DNA of 8,737 bases from Acidobacteriota bacterium (GTDB lineage Bacteria; Acidobacteriota; Aminicenantia; UBA2199): positions 1-8,737 of the forward strand of contig JAKAGC010000124.1 of NCBI GenBank assembly GCA_021817755.1, in the 5' to 3' direction. Of this stretch, positions 1 through 8,193 are shown in pieces (positions within the stretch are counted from its first letter, which is position 1; the number at the start of each line of letters is the position of its first letter). Under the pieces are notes generated by a model. It worked only from the letters and a program-made list of their open reading frames with translations. It had not been told where the DNA came from and ran no database searches. The translations under genes were made by a program, and so were the position numbers.

Positions 1-2122
1 CAAGAGGTTCTTCTAAGCAATAGATAGAATAACCGAGCTTTTTATCCTGTAATTTCAGATGATTTGGTTTATCGAAGGTGATAGTATTTATTTTCATTTC
101 AGTGGGAAGTAAAACATGAACGGCAGTAACCGGGACTTTATTTTTGTTTTTTAAAATATAATTTCCTACTAATGTGGCTTTTCGTTGATAGGGGTATATC
201 TCGACATTGGCTTTTACATCAATTATACGAGGTTGGGGAAGGTGTTCATATTGTTTGTATTGCTTTTCATACCTGACTTTTTCTTTTTCTTCGTCAGTTG
301 TTGTCTTAAAAGGATTAAGGATTGCAGTATTGTAATAGATAATTCCACCGGAAATTAAAATTATGATTAGAGCAAATAATGAGACATAACGGGGAATAGG
401 TGTGAACAACTGTTTTGCTTTTTTGAGTCGAAGGATAAAATGGGTATCGGTTCCACGAATTCGGAGCAAATAAGCGAGAACAGCAAGGAGTATTGCAAAT
501 GCACCCCAATAAAGTCGAAAGAGAAATAAAGGACCGAGAAAATGACCGTATCCATTCATATCAGAATAAATATAGGATGTGGATTCCGGGAATATATACA
601 ATTTATTTTGTAAGCCGAAAGCGGGTAAGAAATCGACACCTATATAATACATAATCATGATGAAGTGCCCCGCATATTTATTATTTACAATAACATGCAC
701 AAAAAAGGCCAGAACGGTATAAATCATATATTCAGATAATCGGATACCGAATAATTCTTTAATATATAATGGAATTTCAAAATTGAAATAACCGAGCGAA
801 ATTTGGATTAAAATACCACAGATTATTAGAATAAAACACATTAGAACTTGAACGAGGAGGAGACTGAAAATTCTTGAAGTAAATATGATACCATCGGGAA
901 CAGGAAGGGTATCAAAAATTTGAGAGAATCTTTTATCCCTATCTCGCCAAACAGTTTCGCCTGCATAAAAGGTAAGAATTATGACGATAAAAAGCATAAA
1001 ACTTGCGCCACTTATTTCAAGTACAGAATAAGTAACAGGATAAACGGAGGTACCGGATATTTTTCCAAGATTTTGCAATCCGACAATAATAGTAAAAACA
1101 GCACCGAGGAGAACGATTACAATAAAATAAACATTTTTAACAATACTAAAAAACTCTGTTTTTACGAGTTTGAAAAATTGTTTTAGATATAAATTGAATG
1201 AAAAAACGGGTTTTACAGATGAAAAATTAAAAGAAGAAATAAAAGTGGGGCTTATTTCTTCAGACACTTTTGGAATTTTTCTTGTTTTCTTTTCGGATGC
1301 AAAATAAGAAAGTTTGAATTTCCGGGTTCCAAACCATAGAATGATGAAACCTACAGATATCCAGAGAATACGGTTTAAGAGCATTTCACCACTAAAAGGT
1401 ACAAGCAGGGTATTTTTTTGAACCGGAGTCCAATATCTGGTCATTTTAAGGAGAGGTGCATTTCCAAGGGGATCAAGAAGTGAAGCGATGAATCCATTGG
1501 TCATATCGGTGAGAAGATTTCCTGCAAGCAAATATCCTACTAGAAGACCTACAGCCGACATATAAACAGGCATACGTTTTCGAAATACAAGAGCGAGAGA
1601 GTAAAAAATGGAACCGGTAAAAAATAAATTGGGAAATATAGCGATCAGGTAAGGTCCAATATAAGCCATAAGACTGAAAGAACCGAATTTTTCAGCTTGT
1701 ACAAAAGGCATTAGGGATCCGAGAATGGCGCCCAATGCAAGACTTGAATAGATGAACATTAAAACTGTAATGTTCCCTAAAAATCGTCCTCCAATATATG
1801 AGTATTTGGGAACCGGATAGGAAAAATAGAGAGTATACGATCGTTGCTCGAAATCCCGATATGCAGCATTCCCCATCATTCCAGCTGTAATCATTAATCC
1901 GAAAAAACTCATATTGGAAATTAACAAATAAATAATATAAGGGGCATTGGCAAGGATAGCCCCCTGTCCCCCATCGGCAACAGACGCTCGAAAGGATTTA
2001 AAAATCCCTCCCATGGAAAGGGTTATTATAAAAGATAGAACAAAAAAAATTCCAAAGTAAACATAAGTTGAAATCCTTTTCATACGGTTTTTTAATTCGA
2101 ATTTAAATATTTCGTAGAACAT
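1..2122 (-). CDS. ABC-2 type permease, probably fused to an M1 aminopeptidase-like domain (3' end cut by window edge)
   Basis: The frame is open from ATG 2122 to base 1 (707 codons, no stop). GGAG at 2130-2133 lies 7 nt before the ATG. There are about 12 hydrophobic segments (roughly residues 17-39, 62-86, 115-140, 150-178, 186-203, 248-265, 330-348, 370-388, 416-445, 463-480, 526-552, 578-598) in two halves, each opening with a charged amphipathic stretch (residues 8-17 and 309-328). Loop 266-325 joins the halves and is probably cytoplasmic. The second half carries ETVWRDRDKRF (389-399) and DTLPVPD (404-410), which I recognise from ABC permease/M1 fusion proteins. After the last helix, residues 607-627 are a charged linker rich in Lys, Glu and Tyr, then LPQPRI (628-633) leads into an alternating beta-type stretch to residue 707, like the N-terminal domain of M1 peptidases. 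The HEXXH zinc motif would lie beyond the edge, so peptidase activity is inferred. It pairs with the ATPase encoded 14 nt upstream; substrate unknown. Confidence 0.85.
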   Translation of the reverse strand, partial: MFYEIFKFELKNRMKRISTYVYFGIFFVLSFIITLSMGGIFKSFRASVADGGQGAILANAPYIIYLLISNMSFFGLMITAGMMGNAAYRDFEQRSYTLYFSYPVPKYSYIGGRFLGNITVLMFIYSSLALGAILGSLMPFVQAEKFGSFSLMAYIGPYLIAIFPNLFFTGSIFYSLALVFRKRMPVYMSAVGLLVGYLLAGNLLTDMTNGFIASLLDPLGNAPLLKMTRYWTPVQKNTLLVPFSGEMLLNRILWISVGFIILWFGTRKFKLSYFASEKKTRKIPKVSEEISPTFISSFNFSSVKPVFSFNLYLKQFFKLVKTEFFSIVKNVYFIVIVLLGAVFTIIVGLQNLGKISGTSVYPVTYSVLEISGASFMLFIVIILTFYAGETVWRDRDKRFSQIFDTLPVPDGIIFTSRIFSLLLVQVLMCFILIICGILIQISLGYFNFEIPLYIKELFGIRLSEYMIYTVLAFFVHVIVNNKYAGHFIMIMYYIGVDFLPAFGLQNKLYIFPESTSYIYSDMNGYGHFLGPLFLFRLYWGAFAILLAVLAYLLRIRGTDTHFILRLKKAKQLFTPIPRYVSLFALIIILISGGIIYYNTAILNPFKTTTDEEKEKVRYEKQYKQYEHLPQPRIIDVKANVEIYPYQRKATLVGNYILKNKNKVPVTAVHVLLPTEMKINTITFDKPNHLKLQDKKLGYSIYCLEEPL

Positions 2123-2129
2123 GAACTCA

Positions 2130-2133
2130 CTCC
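2130..2133 (-). promoter_or_regulatory. Ribosome binding site of the permease gene
   Basis: GGAG on the minus strand, 7 nt before ATG 2122. It supports that ATG as the start of the long permease frame. An upstream ATG at 2135 runs into TGA after one further codon and can be excluded. The site lies in the 14-nt gap after the ATPase stop, so the two genes are probably translated from one transcript. Confidence 0.7.
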
Positions 2134-2136
2134 ATT

Positions 2137-3018
2137 TTACTGGGTTAATTTGGCTGATTTAATATGCGAAAAATAGACATCTTCTAAGGTGGGATCAACA
2201 GAAACAAAGGAAGGATCAGGAGAATTACAGGTAAAGACATGAAGCATTATTTTCCCGGAAAAGAGGTTGGTTGAAATAACATTAAAGTTCTGTTTATATT
2301 GGTTCAATTCATGCTTTTCAATCACTTTTTTCCATATCTTCCCATTCAGATCCGATATAACTTGCATAGGTTCGCCTTTAAGTAAAACCTGGCCTTCATG
2401 GATAATGGCCATATTGTTACATAATTCACTAACATCATCTACGATATGGGTTGATAAAATTACAATCATATTTTCACCAATTTCAGATAACAAATTTTGA
2501 AAACGTTTTCGCTCTTCCGGATCAAGTCCCGCAGTGGGCTCATCAACGATTATAAGTTTGGGATTTCCCATGAGTGCTTGTGCAATACCAAATCGTTGCA
2601 GCATTCCACCGGAAAATGTCCCAAGTTTCTTTTTTCTATGAGAATAAAGGTTGGTCTGGTTCAAAAAACCGTCAACAATCTCTTTTCGTTCCTTTTTATT
2701 AGATATACCTTTTAGAATGGCAATATGATCGAGGAGTGTTTCGGCTGTTATTTCAGGATAAACACCAAAATCCTGGGGAAGATATCCAAGTAACTGCCGG
2801 ATGGTGTTTTTTTCTTTCAAAACATCAATATCATCCAAAAATATAGAACCAGAATCTGCTTCTTGAAGCGTCGCTATAGTTCTCATTAAAGTAGATTTTC
2901 CAGCGCCATTTGGACCGAGTAACCCAAACATACCTGTAGATATTTCCAGAGTAACATTCTGTAAGGCCTGTACACCATTGGGATATGTTTTACATACATT
3001 ATTGATTGACAGTTTCAT
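2137..3018 (-). CDS. ABC transporter ATP-binding protein
   Basis: Cytoplasmic nucleotide-binding subunit of 293 residues that powers the membrane protein encoded directly downstream. All ABC motifs are present in order: Walker A GPNGAGKST (35-43), Q-loop Q82, signature FSGGM (135-139, for the usual LSGGQ), Walker B LIIVDE (155-160) with catalytic Glu160, D-loop GLDP (164-167) and H-loop His191. The nucleotide site therefore looks intact. About 80 residues follow the core and end in DPTLEDVYF, a C-terminal form common in ATPases that partner ABC-2 permeases. The start is set at ATG 3018, not the in-frame ATG 3033, because the AGGAG ribosome binding site falls between them and would be inside the coding region for the longer form. 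The substrate cannot be told from the sequence; export or membrane remodelling fits ABC-2 systems. Confidence 0.93.
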   Translation of the reverse strand: MKLSINNVCKTYPNGVQALQNVTLEISTGMFGLLGPNGAGKSTLMRTIATLQEADSGSIFLDDIDVLKEKNTIRQLLGYLPQDFGVYPEITAETLLDHIAILKGISNKKERKEIVDGFLNQTNLYSHRKKKLGTFSGGMLQRFGIAQALMGNPKLIIVDEPTAGLDPEERKRFQNLLSEIGENMIVILSTHIVDDVSELCNNMAIIHEGQVLLKGEPMQVISDLNGKIWKKVIEKHELNQYKQNFNVISTNLFSGKIMLHVFTCNSPDPSFVSVDPTLEDVYFSHIKSAKLTQ

Positions 3019-3117
3019 TAGAATTCTCCTCATATTATTTATAAACTCATAGTAATATTTTATAACGAATAATTTGGATAAATAGTTACAGGAAGAAATA
3101 ATTTTAAGGATATTAAA
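3019..3117. other. AT-rich spacer between the chemosensory operon and the ABC genes
   Basis: 99 nt without a gene. It contains the ATPase ribosome binding site. I find no GC-rich hairpin followed by a T run on the minus strand, so no intrinsic terminator after cheB is evident. TTATAAAA at 3058-3065 (minus strand) could serve as a -10 element, but nothing close to TTGACA sits at the right distance, so a promoter is possible but not supported. Whether the ABC genes are cotranscribed with cheB is open. Confidence 0.5.
3026..3030 (-). promoter_or_regulatory. Ribosome binding site that decides the ABC ATPase start
   Basis: AGGAG on the minus strand, 7 nt before ATG 3018. It overlaps codons 2 and 3 of the alternative start at ATG 3033, which itself has no purine-rich site at a proper distance. 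The protein therefore most likely begins MKLSINN, the usual beginning of such ATPases just before the first beta strand. Confidence 0.8.
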
Positions 3118-4161
3118 TTATTTTTTTAAATAATCATTAATGGTTCGCGCGATTTCAACCGGAGAAAGAACCAACTGGGCAGCTTTCAGTTTAACGGCTT
3201 CTCCTGGCATTCCGTAAACGATTGAACTCGCTTCATCTTGAGCTATGGTTAATGAGCCGCTTTCTTTTATGGATTTTAATTCTGTAGCTCCATCATTTCC
3301 CATTCCTGTTAATAATACTGCAATGGCATTTCCGGGAAAATTACATGCCACACTTCTAAATAAAAAAGAAACGGATGGACGCTGACCATTTTCAAGCTGT
3401 GATTTTTCAAGTATTATCCTGCTCCCGAAAGTGATTCCCATATGAAAATCATCCTGGGCAAGATATACATGTCCATTTTGGCAATATTCACCATCTTTGG
3501 GTATATGAACTGGAAATCCGGTAGTACTTTCAAGCCACTGAGCCAGTCCTTCTACGAAACCTGCACTTATATGTTGAACGATCAAAATAGGGGCATTAAT
3601 ATCTTTGGGAAGTATCTTCAAAAGAGTTTGTAAAACAGGTGGTCCACCGGTAGAAGCCCCTATAGCAATCAAATTGACTCTCTTTTGAGTTAATAACTCT
3701 GAAGTTTCAAAAAATATTTCACTGGTTTTACGTTTTCGGTTCCGAGCAAAGCGGGTAACGACTTTTACTTCGGACATGATTTTAATTATATCAATAAACT
3801 GTTTGGATAAGCGGTTATATTCGGGATGAACAGGTGCAACTGGTTTTTCGATGATTGCAACAGCTCCGGCTTCCATCGCACGAAATGAATTCTCCACTTC
3901 TCCTGGCTTATAGATTGAACTCACTATCACTATGGGAACCGGATGGGTTTCCATTATTAATTCAGTGGTGGAGAATCCATCTAATCCAGGCATTACAATA
4001 TCCATTGTAATTACATGAGGTTTTTTGCTTTTAAGAAACTCTATTGCTTCTTCACCACTCCCGACATCACCTATGACACAAAGGGAAGGATCGGATTGGA
4101 GAATCTGTTTTAATAATAGCCGGGCTGAACGTGAATCTTCAACTATCAGTACATCGATCAT
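3118..4161 (-). CDS. cheB: CheB-type protein-glutamate methylesterase/deamidase with receiver domain
   Basis: Cytoplasmic enzyme of 347 residues that removes methyl groups from receptor glutamates and can deamidate glutamines, resetting receptor sensitivity. The receiver domain (about 1-125) has acidic pair Glu8/Asp9, phospho-acceptor Asp54 in TMDIVMPG, Ser81 at the switch position and Lys106 in EKP. A basic linker (about 134-160) leads to the methylesterase domain (about 162-345) with the catalytic triad: Ser170 in GASTGG, His197 in VQHI and Asp290 in MGNDGA. Length and domains are normal for CheB, and nothing essential is missing. AAAGGA at 4170-4175 lies 8 nt before the ATG. The gene starts 25 nt after the cheA stop. 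By position it equals WspF of Wsp-like clusters, whose phosphorylation by the hybrid CheA gives adaptation. The likely substrate is the receptor encoded two genes upstream. Confidence 0.95.
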   Translation of the reverse strand: MIDVLIVEDSRSARLLLKQILQSDPSLCVIGDVGSGEEAIEFLKSKKPHVITMDIVMPGLDGFSTTELIMETHPVPIVIVSSIYKPGEVENSFRAMEAGAVAIIEKPVAPVHPEYNRLSKQFIDIIKIMSEVKVVTRFARNRKRKTSEIFFETSELLTQKRVNLIAIGASTGGPPVLQTLLKILPKDINAPILIVQHISAGFVEGLAQWLESTTGFPVHIPKDGEYCQNGHVYLAQDDFHMGITFGSRIILEKSQLENGQRPSVSFLFRSVACNFPGNAIAVLLTGMGNDGATELKSIKESGSLTIAQDEASSIVYGMPGEAVKLKAAQLVLSPVEIARTINDYLKK

Positions 4162-4186
4162 TGGTGTTGTCCTTTTATTAAAAAAT

Positions 4187-6556
4187 TTATATGAGTTTTT
4201 TTATTACATCCAGAAGGTTACTCTGGTCAAAGCTACTTTTAACAATATAAGCATCGGCTCCTACATCGATTCCTTTTTCTCTATCTTCGCGGGATTCGAG
4301 AGCTGTTACAAGGATGATGGGTAATTGACTTAAATTTTTATCACTACGGATTCTTTGAGTTAATTGGAATCCGCTCATACCAGGCATTTCAACATCAAGA
4401 ACAGCGAGATCGAAATTTTTCTCTTTAACTGTGAGCCAACCGTCCACCCCATCAACTGCAACTTCAACTTCAAACCCGGCGGATTCGAGAATATTCTTCA
4501 ATAAAATTCGAGAAGTAATGGAATCTTCAACTACGAGGATGGATTTATGAGGAGTTTGAGTATGATTCTCCTGTTTATTTGAAACGAATTTGCCTGGACC
4601 TGCAGCAGATGATATAGCAGATTTTATTAGATCTATACAATTTAATATGAGAATAACTTCTCCGGAACCGGAGATGGTTGCACCAGAAATATTTTTCACA
4701 CGTAGTAGTTGTTTTCCAAGATCTTTTAACAATACCTCTTCCTCATTGGTCACACGATCTACCTGAAAAGCAACCTTTCGCTCCCCTACTCCAAGAATAA
4801 CAACATTTACGTTTTCAAGAGACTGGGGGGTATTATTAATATTAGGAATGGAAAGGACATGGGAAAGTTGAACAAATGAGAGTAGTATATCTCCATATTG
4901 AATGGTTTCACGGTTTTCAACAGTTTTAATCTCATCCGGGTGGATCTGTAATACTTTTTCTACATTAAGAGTAGGAATAATGAACTTCCAACCTGCGGTT
5001 TCGATGGTAATACCTCTAAAAGTAGCCATTGTGGCTTGTAGGTTAATATAGAAAGTAGTCCCTTTGCCTTCTTGAGATTGAATATTTAAACGACCTCCAA
5101 GTTTCTCGACCTTCTCACGAACAATGGCAAGGCCGAGTCCTCTCCCGGATATATCAGTAATAATAGGGCTGGTAGAAAATTCAGAATCGAAAATAAGAGA
5201 TAAAATATCCTGTTGAGAGGAGCGTTCCAATTCTTCTCTGGTAAAAATTCCCAGGCTAAGCGCTTTGTCTTTAACTTTTTGGATCATAATACCGCTTCCA
5301 TCGTCTGATAGAGCGATTTCAATTTTATTGCTTTCTTTTTGGGAAATATTAAGAGAGATTATTCCTTTTGCGGGTTTTCCTTTTTTTTGACGTTCTTGGG
5401 GGAATTCAATTCCATGATCAATTGCATTTCGTAGAAGATGAACCAGGGGATCTTTGATCTCTTCAAGGAAACGTTTATCTATTTCTATTTGGTTTCCTTT
5501 GATTTCCAATTCGATATCTTTACTGCTTTGGCGAGCAAGATCCCGTACCATTTTGGGAAAACTTTCGGTCAGTGTAGAAAAAGGAAGCATTAATGTTTTT
5601 CGGATATCATCCTGATGGACATTAACCATACTGTTGAATATTCGATAATCTGCATTCAAAGAACGTGATATTTGATTTAATGATGTTTGTAATTGACGTA
5701 TCCCCGAATGAACGGATTCAATGTATTCAACTAGCTCATCTCCCTGATTTTCATATTTTGATGAAATTTTTCGTAACGATTTCAAATGGGTGAAAAGAGC
5801 AGTTTTTTTCTTTCTAAAATCCCGAAAAACAGGATTTAATTCTTTTAATTCCGCAATTCGATGACTAATTGCGTGTTTTAAATAAATCATTTCTTCGGCT
5901 TGAAGTAGTAAGCGATCAAGTTTCAATGAATCTACCCGGATAGTTGAAGGTGATTCTTTTGTCTTAGGAGGAGGATTAATGGATTCAAGGTGAGAAGGTT
6001 CAGCAGGTTTATTTTCAATTTCTTCTGAGCGATGAGCTATTTTATTTTTTATGCCTTGCTGGGCAAAACGTCCACCAGTCTTATCCGGCAATTCTTCATC
6101 TTTAATAGGAAGGGATTGAGAAATCTGTGGTTTTTTAGTAAGAGTTTCGACATCAAGGTTCCCTGTTTTTAGTGATTCCAATTGAGTTAAAATGGGGCTG
6201 ATATTTATATCTATTTGACCGGAAAGGATGTTCTCCATTATATCGACAGAGCGTTGCAGTATATCGAATACTTCAGGGAAATCAGGGACACTTTGATATT
6301 TAAAATTCTTAAAAATACTTTCGAGTGATTGGCAAATGCTTTCGATGGAGGTTAAATCAACTGCCCGCGAGGAGCCCTTCAAACTATGAGAACGGCGGTA
6401 TATATTTTCTATAACCTGATTTTGACGATCTGCGGGAAGTCCTTTTTCAAGTTCCAGTAAACCCGATGAAATAAAAGAGAGGTGTTCTTCTGCTTCGACT
6501 TTAAACGTAGCCCACAAACGTTTTAAAAATTCCTTCTCACGTTCGTTTTCAATCAT
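4187..6556 (-). CDS. cheA: Hybrid CheA histidine kinase with C-terminal receiver domain (WspE-like)
   Basis: Kinase of 789 residues at the centre of the chemosensory array. Domains: Hpt/P1 (about 5-125) with phosphorylated His57 in HSLKGSSRAVDL; a Pro- and charge-rich linker (about 130-205) in place of a P2 domain; dimerisation helices P3 (about 206-340) with a long coiled-coil insertion; ATP-binding P4 (about 345-505) with N box HLLRNAIDHG (373-382), G1 DDGSGI (418-423), F box IFDSEFSTS (455-463) and G2 GRGLGL (471-476); a CheW-like P5 domain (about 508-645); and a receiver (671-789) with Glu677/Asp678, phospho-acceptor Asp721, Thr751 and Lys773 in VKSSF. All catalytic residues are present. 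The fused receiver and lack of P2 match the Wsp-like (ACF) class, where the receiver can act as output or phosphate sink. The ATG lies 9 nt after the receptor stop with only a weak ribosome binding site, so translation may be coupled. Confidence 0.95.
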   Translation of the reverse strand: MIENEREKEFLKRLWATFKVEAEEHLSFISSGLLELEKGLPADRQNQVIENIYRRSHSLKGSSRAVDLTSIESICQSLESIFKNFKYQSVPDFPEVFDILQRSVDIMENILSGQIDINISPILTQLESLKTGNLDVETLTKKPQISQSLPIKDEELPDKTGGRFAQQGIKNKIAHRSEEIENKPAEPSHLESINPPPKTKESPSTIRVDSLKLDRLLLQAEEMIYLKHAISHRIAELKELNPVFRDFRKKKTALFTHLKSLRKISSKYENQGDELVEYIESVHSGIRQLQTSLNQISRSLNADYRIFNSMVNVHQDDIRKTLMLPFSTLTESFPKMVRDLARQSSKDIELEIKGNQIEIDKRFLEEIKDPLVHLLRNAIDHGIEFPQERQKKGKPAKGIISLNISQKESNKIEIALSDDGSGIMIQKVKDKALSLGIFTREELERSSQQDILSLIFDSEFSTSPIITDISGRGLGLAIVREKVEKLGGRLNIQSQEGKGTTFYINLQATMATFRGITIETAGWKFIIPTLNVEKVLQIHPDEIKTVENRETIQYGDILLSFVQLSHVLSIPNINNTPQSLENVNVVILGVGERKVAFQVDRVTNEEEVLLKDLGKQLLRVKNISGATISGSGEVILILNCIDLIKSAISSAAGPGKFVSNKQENHTQTPHKSILVVEDSITSRILLKNILESAGFEVEVAVDGVDGWLTVKEKNFDLAVLDVEMPGMSGFQLTQRIRSDKNLSQLPIILVTALESREDREKGIDVGADAYIVKSSFDQSNLLDVIKKLI

Positions 6557-6565
6557 CTTGCACTT

Positions 6566-8185
6566 TTAAATTTTATATCGTTCTACAATTGCTTTGAGTT
6601 TTTTGCCAAGATCATCTATATCACGTGCAGAGCGTTCCAATTGTCTTGCGCTATCGGCATTTTGAGAGATAGCATTACTAATACTTTCCATTGCGACAAA
6701 TACTTGCTCGATTCCAGTTGACTGTTGGCGACTCGTGGCTTCAATTTGTAAAGCAGCCTGTGACGTTTGAATAATATTTTCTCCTAATGTCTGGATAGCA
6801 CCGCCGGTTTGTCCCGCTTGTTTAACACCATTTTCAACAGCCTTACTTCCTTGTTCAGTTGCCATAACAGCAGCACTTGTAGCTTTTTGTATATCGGTTA
6901 AAATAGTACGAACCTGGGAGGTCGATTGTTTGGATTGTTCTGCGAGGTTTTTAATTTCTTCTGCAACTACTGTAAATCCCTTACCTTGCTCCCCCGCTTT
7001 TACTGCTTCGATCGAAGCATTTATTGCCAGTAACCGAGATTGATCAGCTACATCATCAACTGCTGCAATAATTTCTCCGATCGATTGGCTCTGGTCACTA
7101 AGGCCTACGACACTATCTGCAATCGAAATCATTTGCTCCTGTATAGTATTTATCAAATCAATGGTTTGTCTAACTGCAGCTTCTCCTCCCCTGGAAGTTT
7201 CAACCACCCCACGTGCCCTTTCAGACATCTCTTTTGCTTTCTCATTGGATAAACTTGTTGTCTGTTTTACTTCTTTCATGCTGACGACAACTTCATTTAC
7301 CGAAGTAGATACCTCCTGTGTTGTTGTGGCTAGTTGAGACGTAGCTGCGGAAATCTGAGCGGCTGAACTTGCTAGAGTAATAATTCCTTCAGTGATTTGA
7401 CGCATCTGTTCCCTTAAATTTGCAGCCATTTTTCCCATGGAATCAAGCATTCTACCAGTTTCATCCATGGAAAAACTTTTATGTTCCATAGATATATCAC
7501 CACTTGATAAACGATCGGCAATCCCCATGGCTGTATTCAAGGGACGGGTGATGGATATGGTCAGCCAATAACTGATTAATATTGCGACAACAAGGGCTAA
7601 GAAATCGAAGATTACAACTATCATAACCGATGCTTTTTTACTACCTTCGGCATTCAGATAAAATTCCAACGCTTTTACATTTGCAAATTGAATCAGTTGC
7701 TCCATTCCTTTGGTCAACCTATCAACAAAAGGAATGGCCTTCACTTTTAAAATTTCGATGGCCTTAGTTTTATCGTTTTTACGTAGTGCATTAATTTGTT
7801 CATCGCGAAGAGGTCTCCATGCATTGAACAATTCTATAGCTTTATCCACATCTGTTTTATCATCTAAAAGTATAAATGTTTTAGCCTCCGCCAACTTATC
7901 CAGAATATATTTTTGGTGTTCATCAACTAACCTGGAGAATTCATCAATTTTTTGAGTATTTTCTTCCAACATCAATTCTCTCATAATTCGTTGAATGTTT
8001 ACTATTCTAACATTAGCTTCCAAAACGGCATTACTTACTTTAAAAGGATGTACATACAAATTGGTAGTAAAATTTGCCAGGTAAAACATCCGGCTAATAG
8101 AGAAAATACTAACACCGATTAAAAGCACTAATATTATTGAGAAACCGATCATCATCCGGTTACGTATTTTCATATCTTTCATCAT
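6566..8185 (-). CDS. Methyl-accepting chemotaxis protein, 4HB sensor type
   Basis: Inner-membrane receptor of 539 residues. A short basic N-terminus is followed by TM1 (about 11-31), a periplasmic domain of about 155 residues rich in helix-forming residues (32-185, resembling the 4HB_MCP family), TM2 (about 186-209), HAMP (about 210-262, with Pro215) and the cytoplasmic signalling hairpin to the end. The hairpin tip at about 380-404 reads DQSRLLAINASIEAVKAGE. It keeps the Asn (389) and Glu (393) important in receptor contacts but has Arg384 and Lys396 where E. coli Tsr has Asn376 and Arg388. A consensus methylation site lies at Gln290/Glu291, with a near match at Gln487/Gln488, almost equally far from the tip. 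There is no NWETF-like tail for tethering CheR or CheB. ATG 8185 is chosen over ATG 8182 because AGGAGG lies 8 nt before it. Ligand unknown. It takes the WspA position in the operon. Confidence 0.95.
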   Translation of the reverse strand: MMKDMKIRNRMMIGFSIILVLLIGVSIFSISRMFYLANFTTNLYVHPFKVSNAVLEANVRIVNIQRIMRELMLEENTQKIDEFSRLVDEHQKYILDKLAEAKTFILLDDKTDVDKAIELFNAWRPLRDEQINALRKNDKTKAIEILKVKAIPFVDRLTKGMEQLIQFANVKALEFYLNAEGSKKASVMIVVIFDFLALVVAILISYWLTISITRPLNTAMGIADRLSSGDISMEHKSFSMDETGRMLDSMGKMAANLREQMRQITEGIITLASSAAQISAATSQLATTTQEVSTSVNEVVVSMKEVKQTTSLSNEKAKEMSERARGVVETSRGGEAAVRQTIDLINTIQEQMISIADSVVGLSDQSQSIGEIIAAVDDVADQSRLLAINASIEAVKAGEQGKGFTVVAEEIKNLAEQSKQSTSQVRTILTDIQKATSAAVMATEQGSKAVENGVKQAGQTGGAIQTLGENIIQTSQAALQIEATSRQQSTGIEQVFVAMESISNAISQNADSARQLERSARDIDDLGKKLKAIVERYKI

Positions 8186-8193
8186 AATTAATC

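Noticed and set aside
315..555. Two overlapping minus-strand frames of 64 and 62 codons
   Set aside because: Both lie inside the long permease frame, which is open through the whole stretch and encodes clear membrane helices; they have no recognisable protein features.
920..1186. Plus-strand frame of 88 codons
   Set aside because: It is antisense to the permease gene, rich in Lys and Asn as expected of AT-rich shadow frames, and has no family resemblance.
2267..2715. Plus-strand frames opposite the ABC ATPase
   Set aside because: The opposite strand carries all ABC motifs in one intact frame, so these are chance openings.
3019..3117. Terminator or promoter between cheB and the ABC ATPase gene
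   Set aside because: No GC-rich stem with a T run is visible, and the TTATAAAA at 3058-3065 has no good -35 partner; AT-rich DNA gives such matches by chance.
4025..4324. Plus-strand frame of 99 codons spanning the cheB-cheA junction
   Set aside because: It is antisense to the start of cheB and the end of the cheA receiver domain, both well supported.
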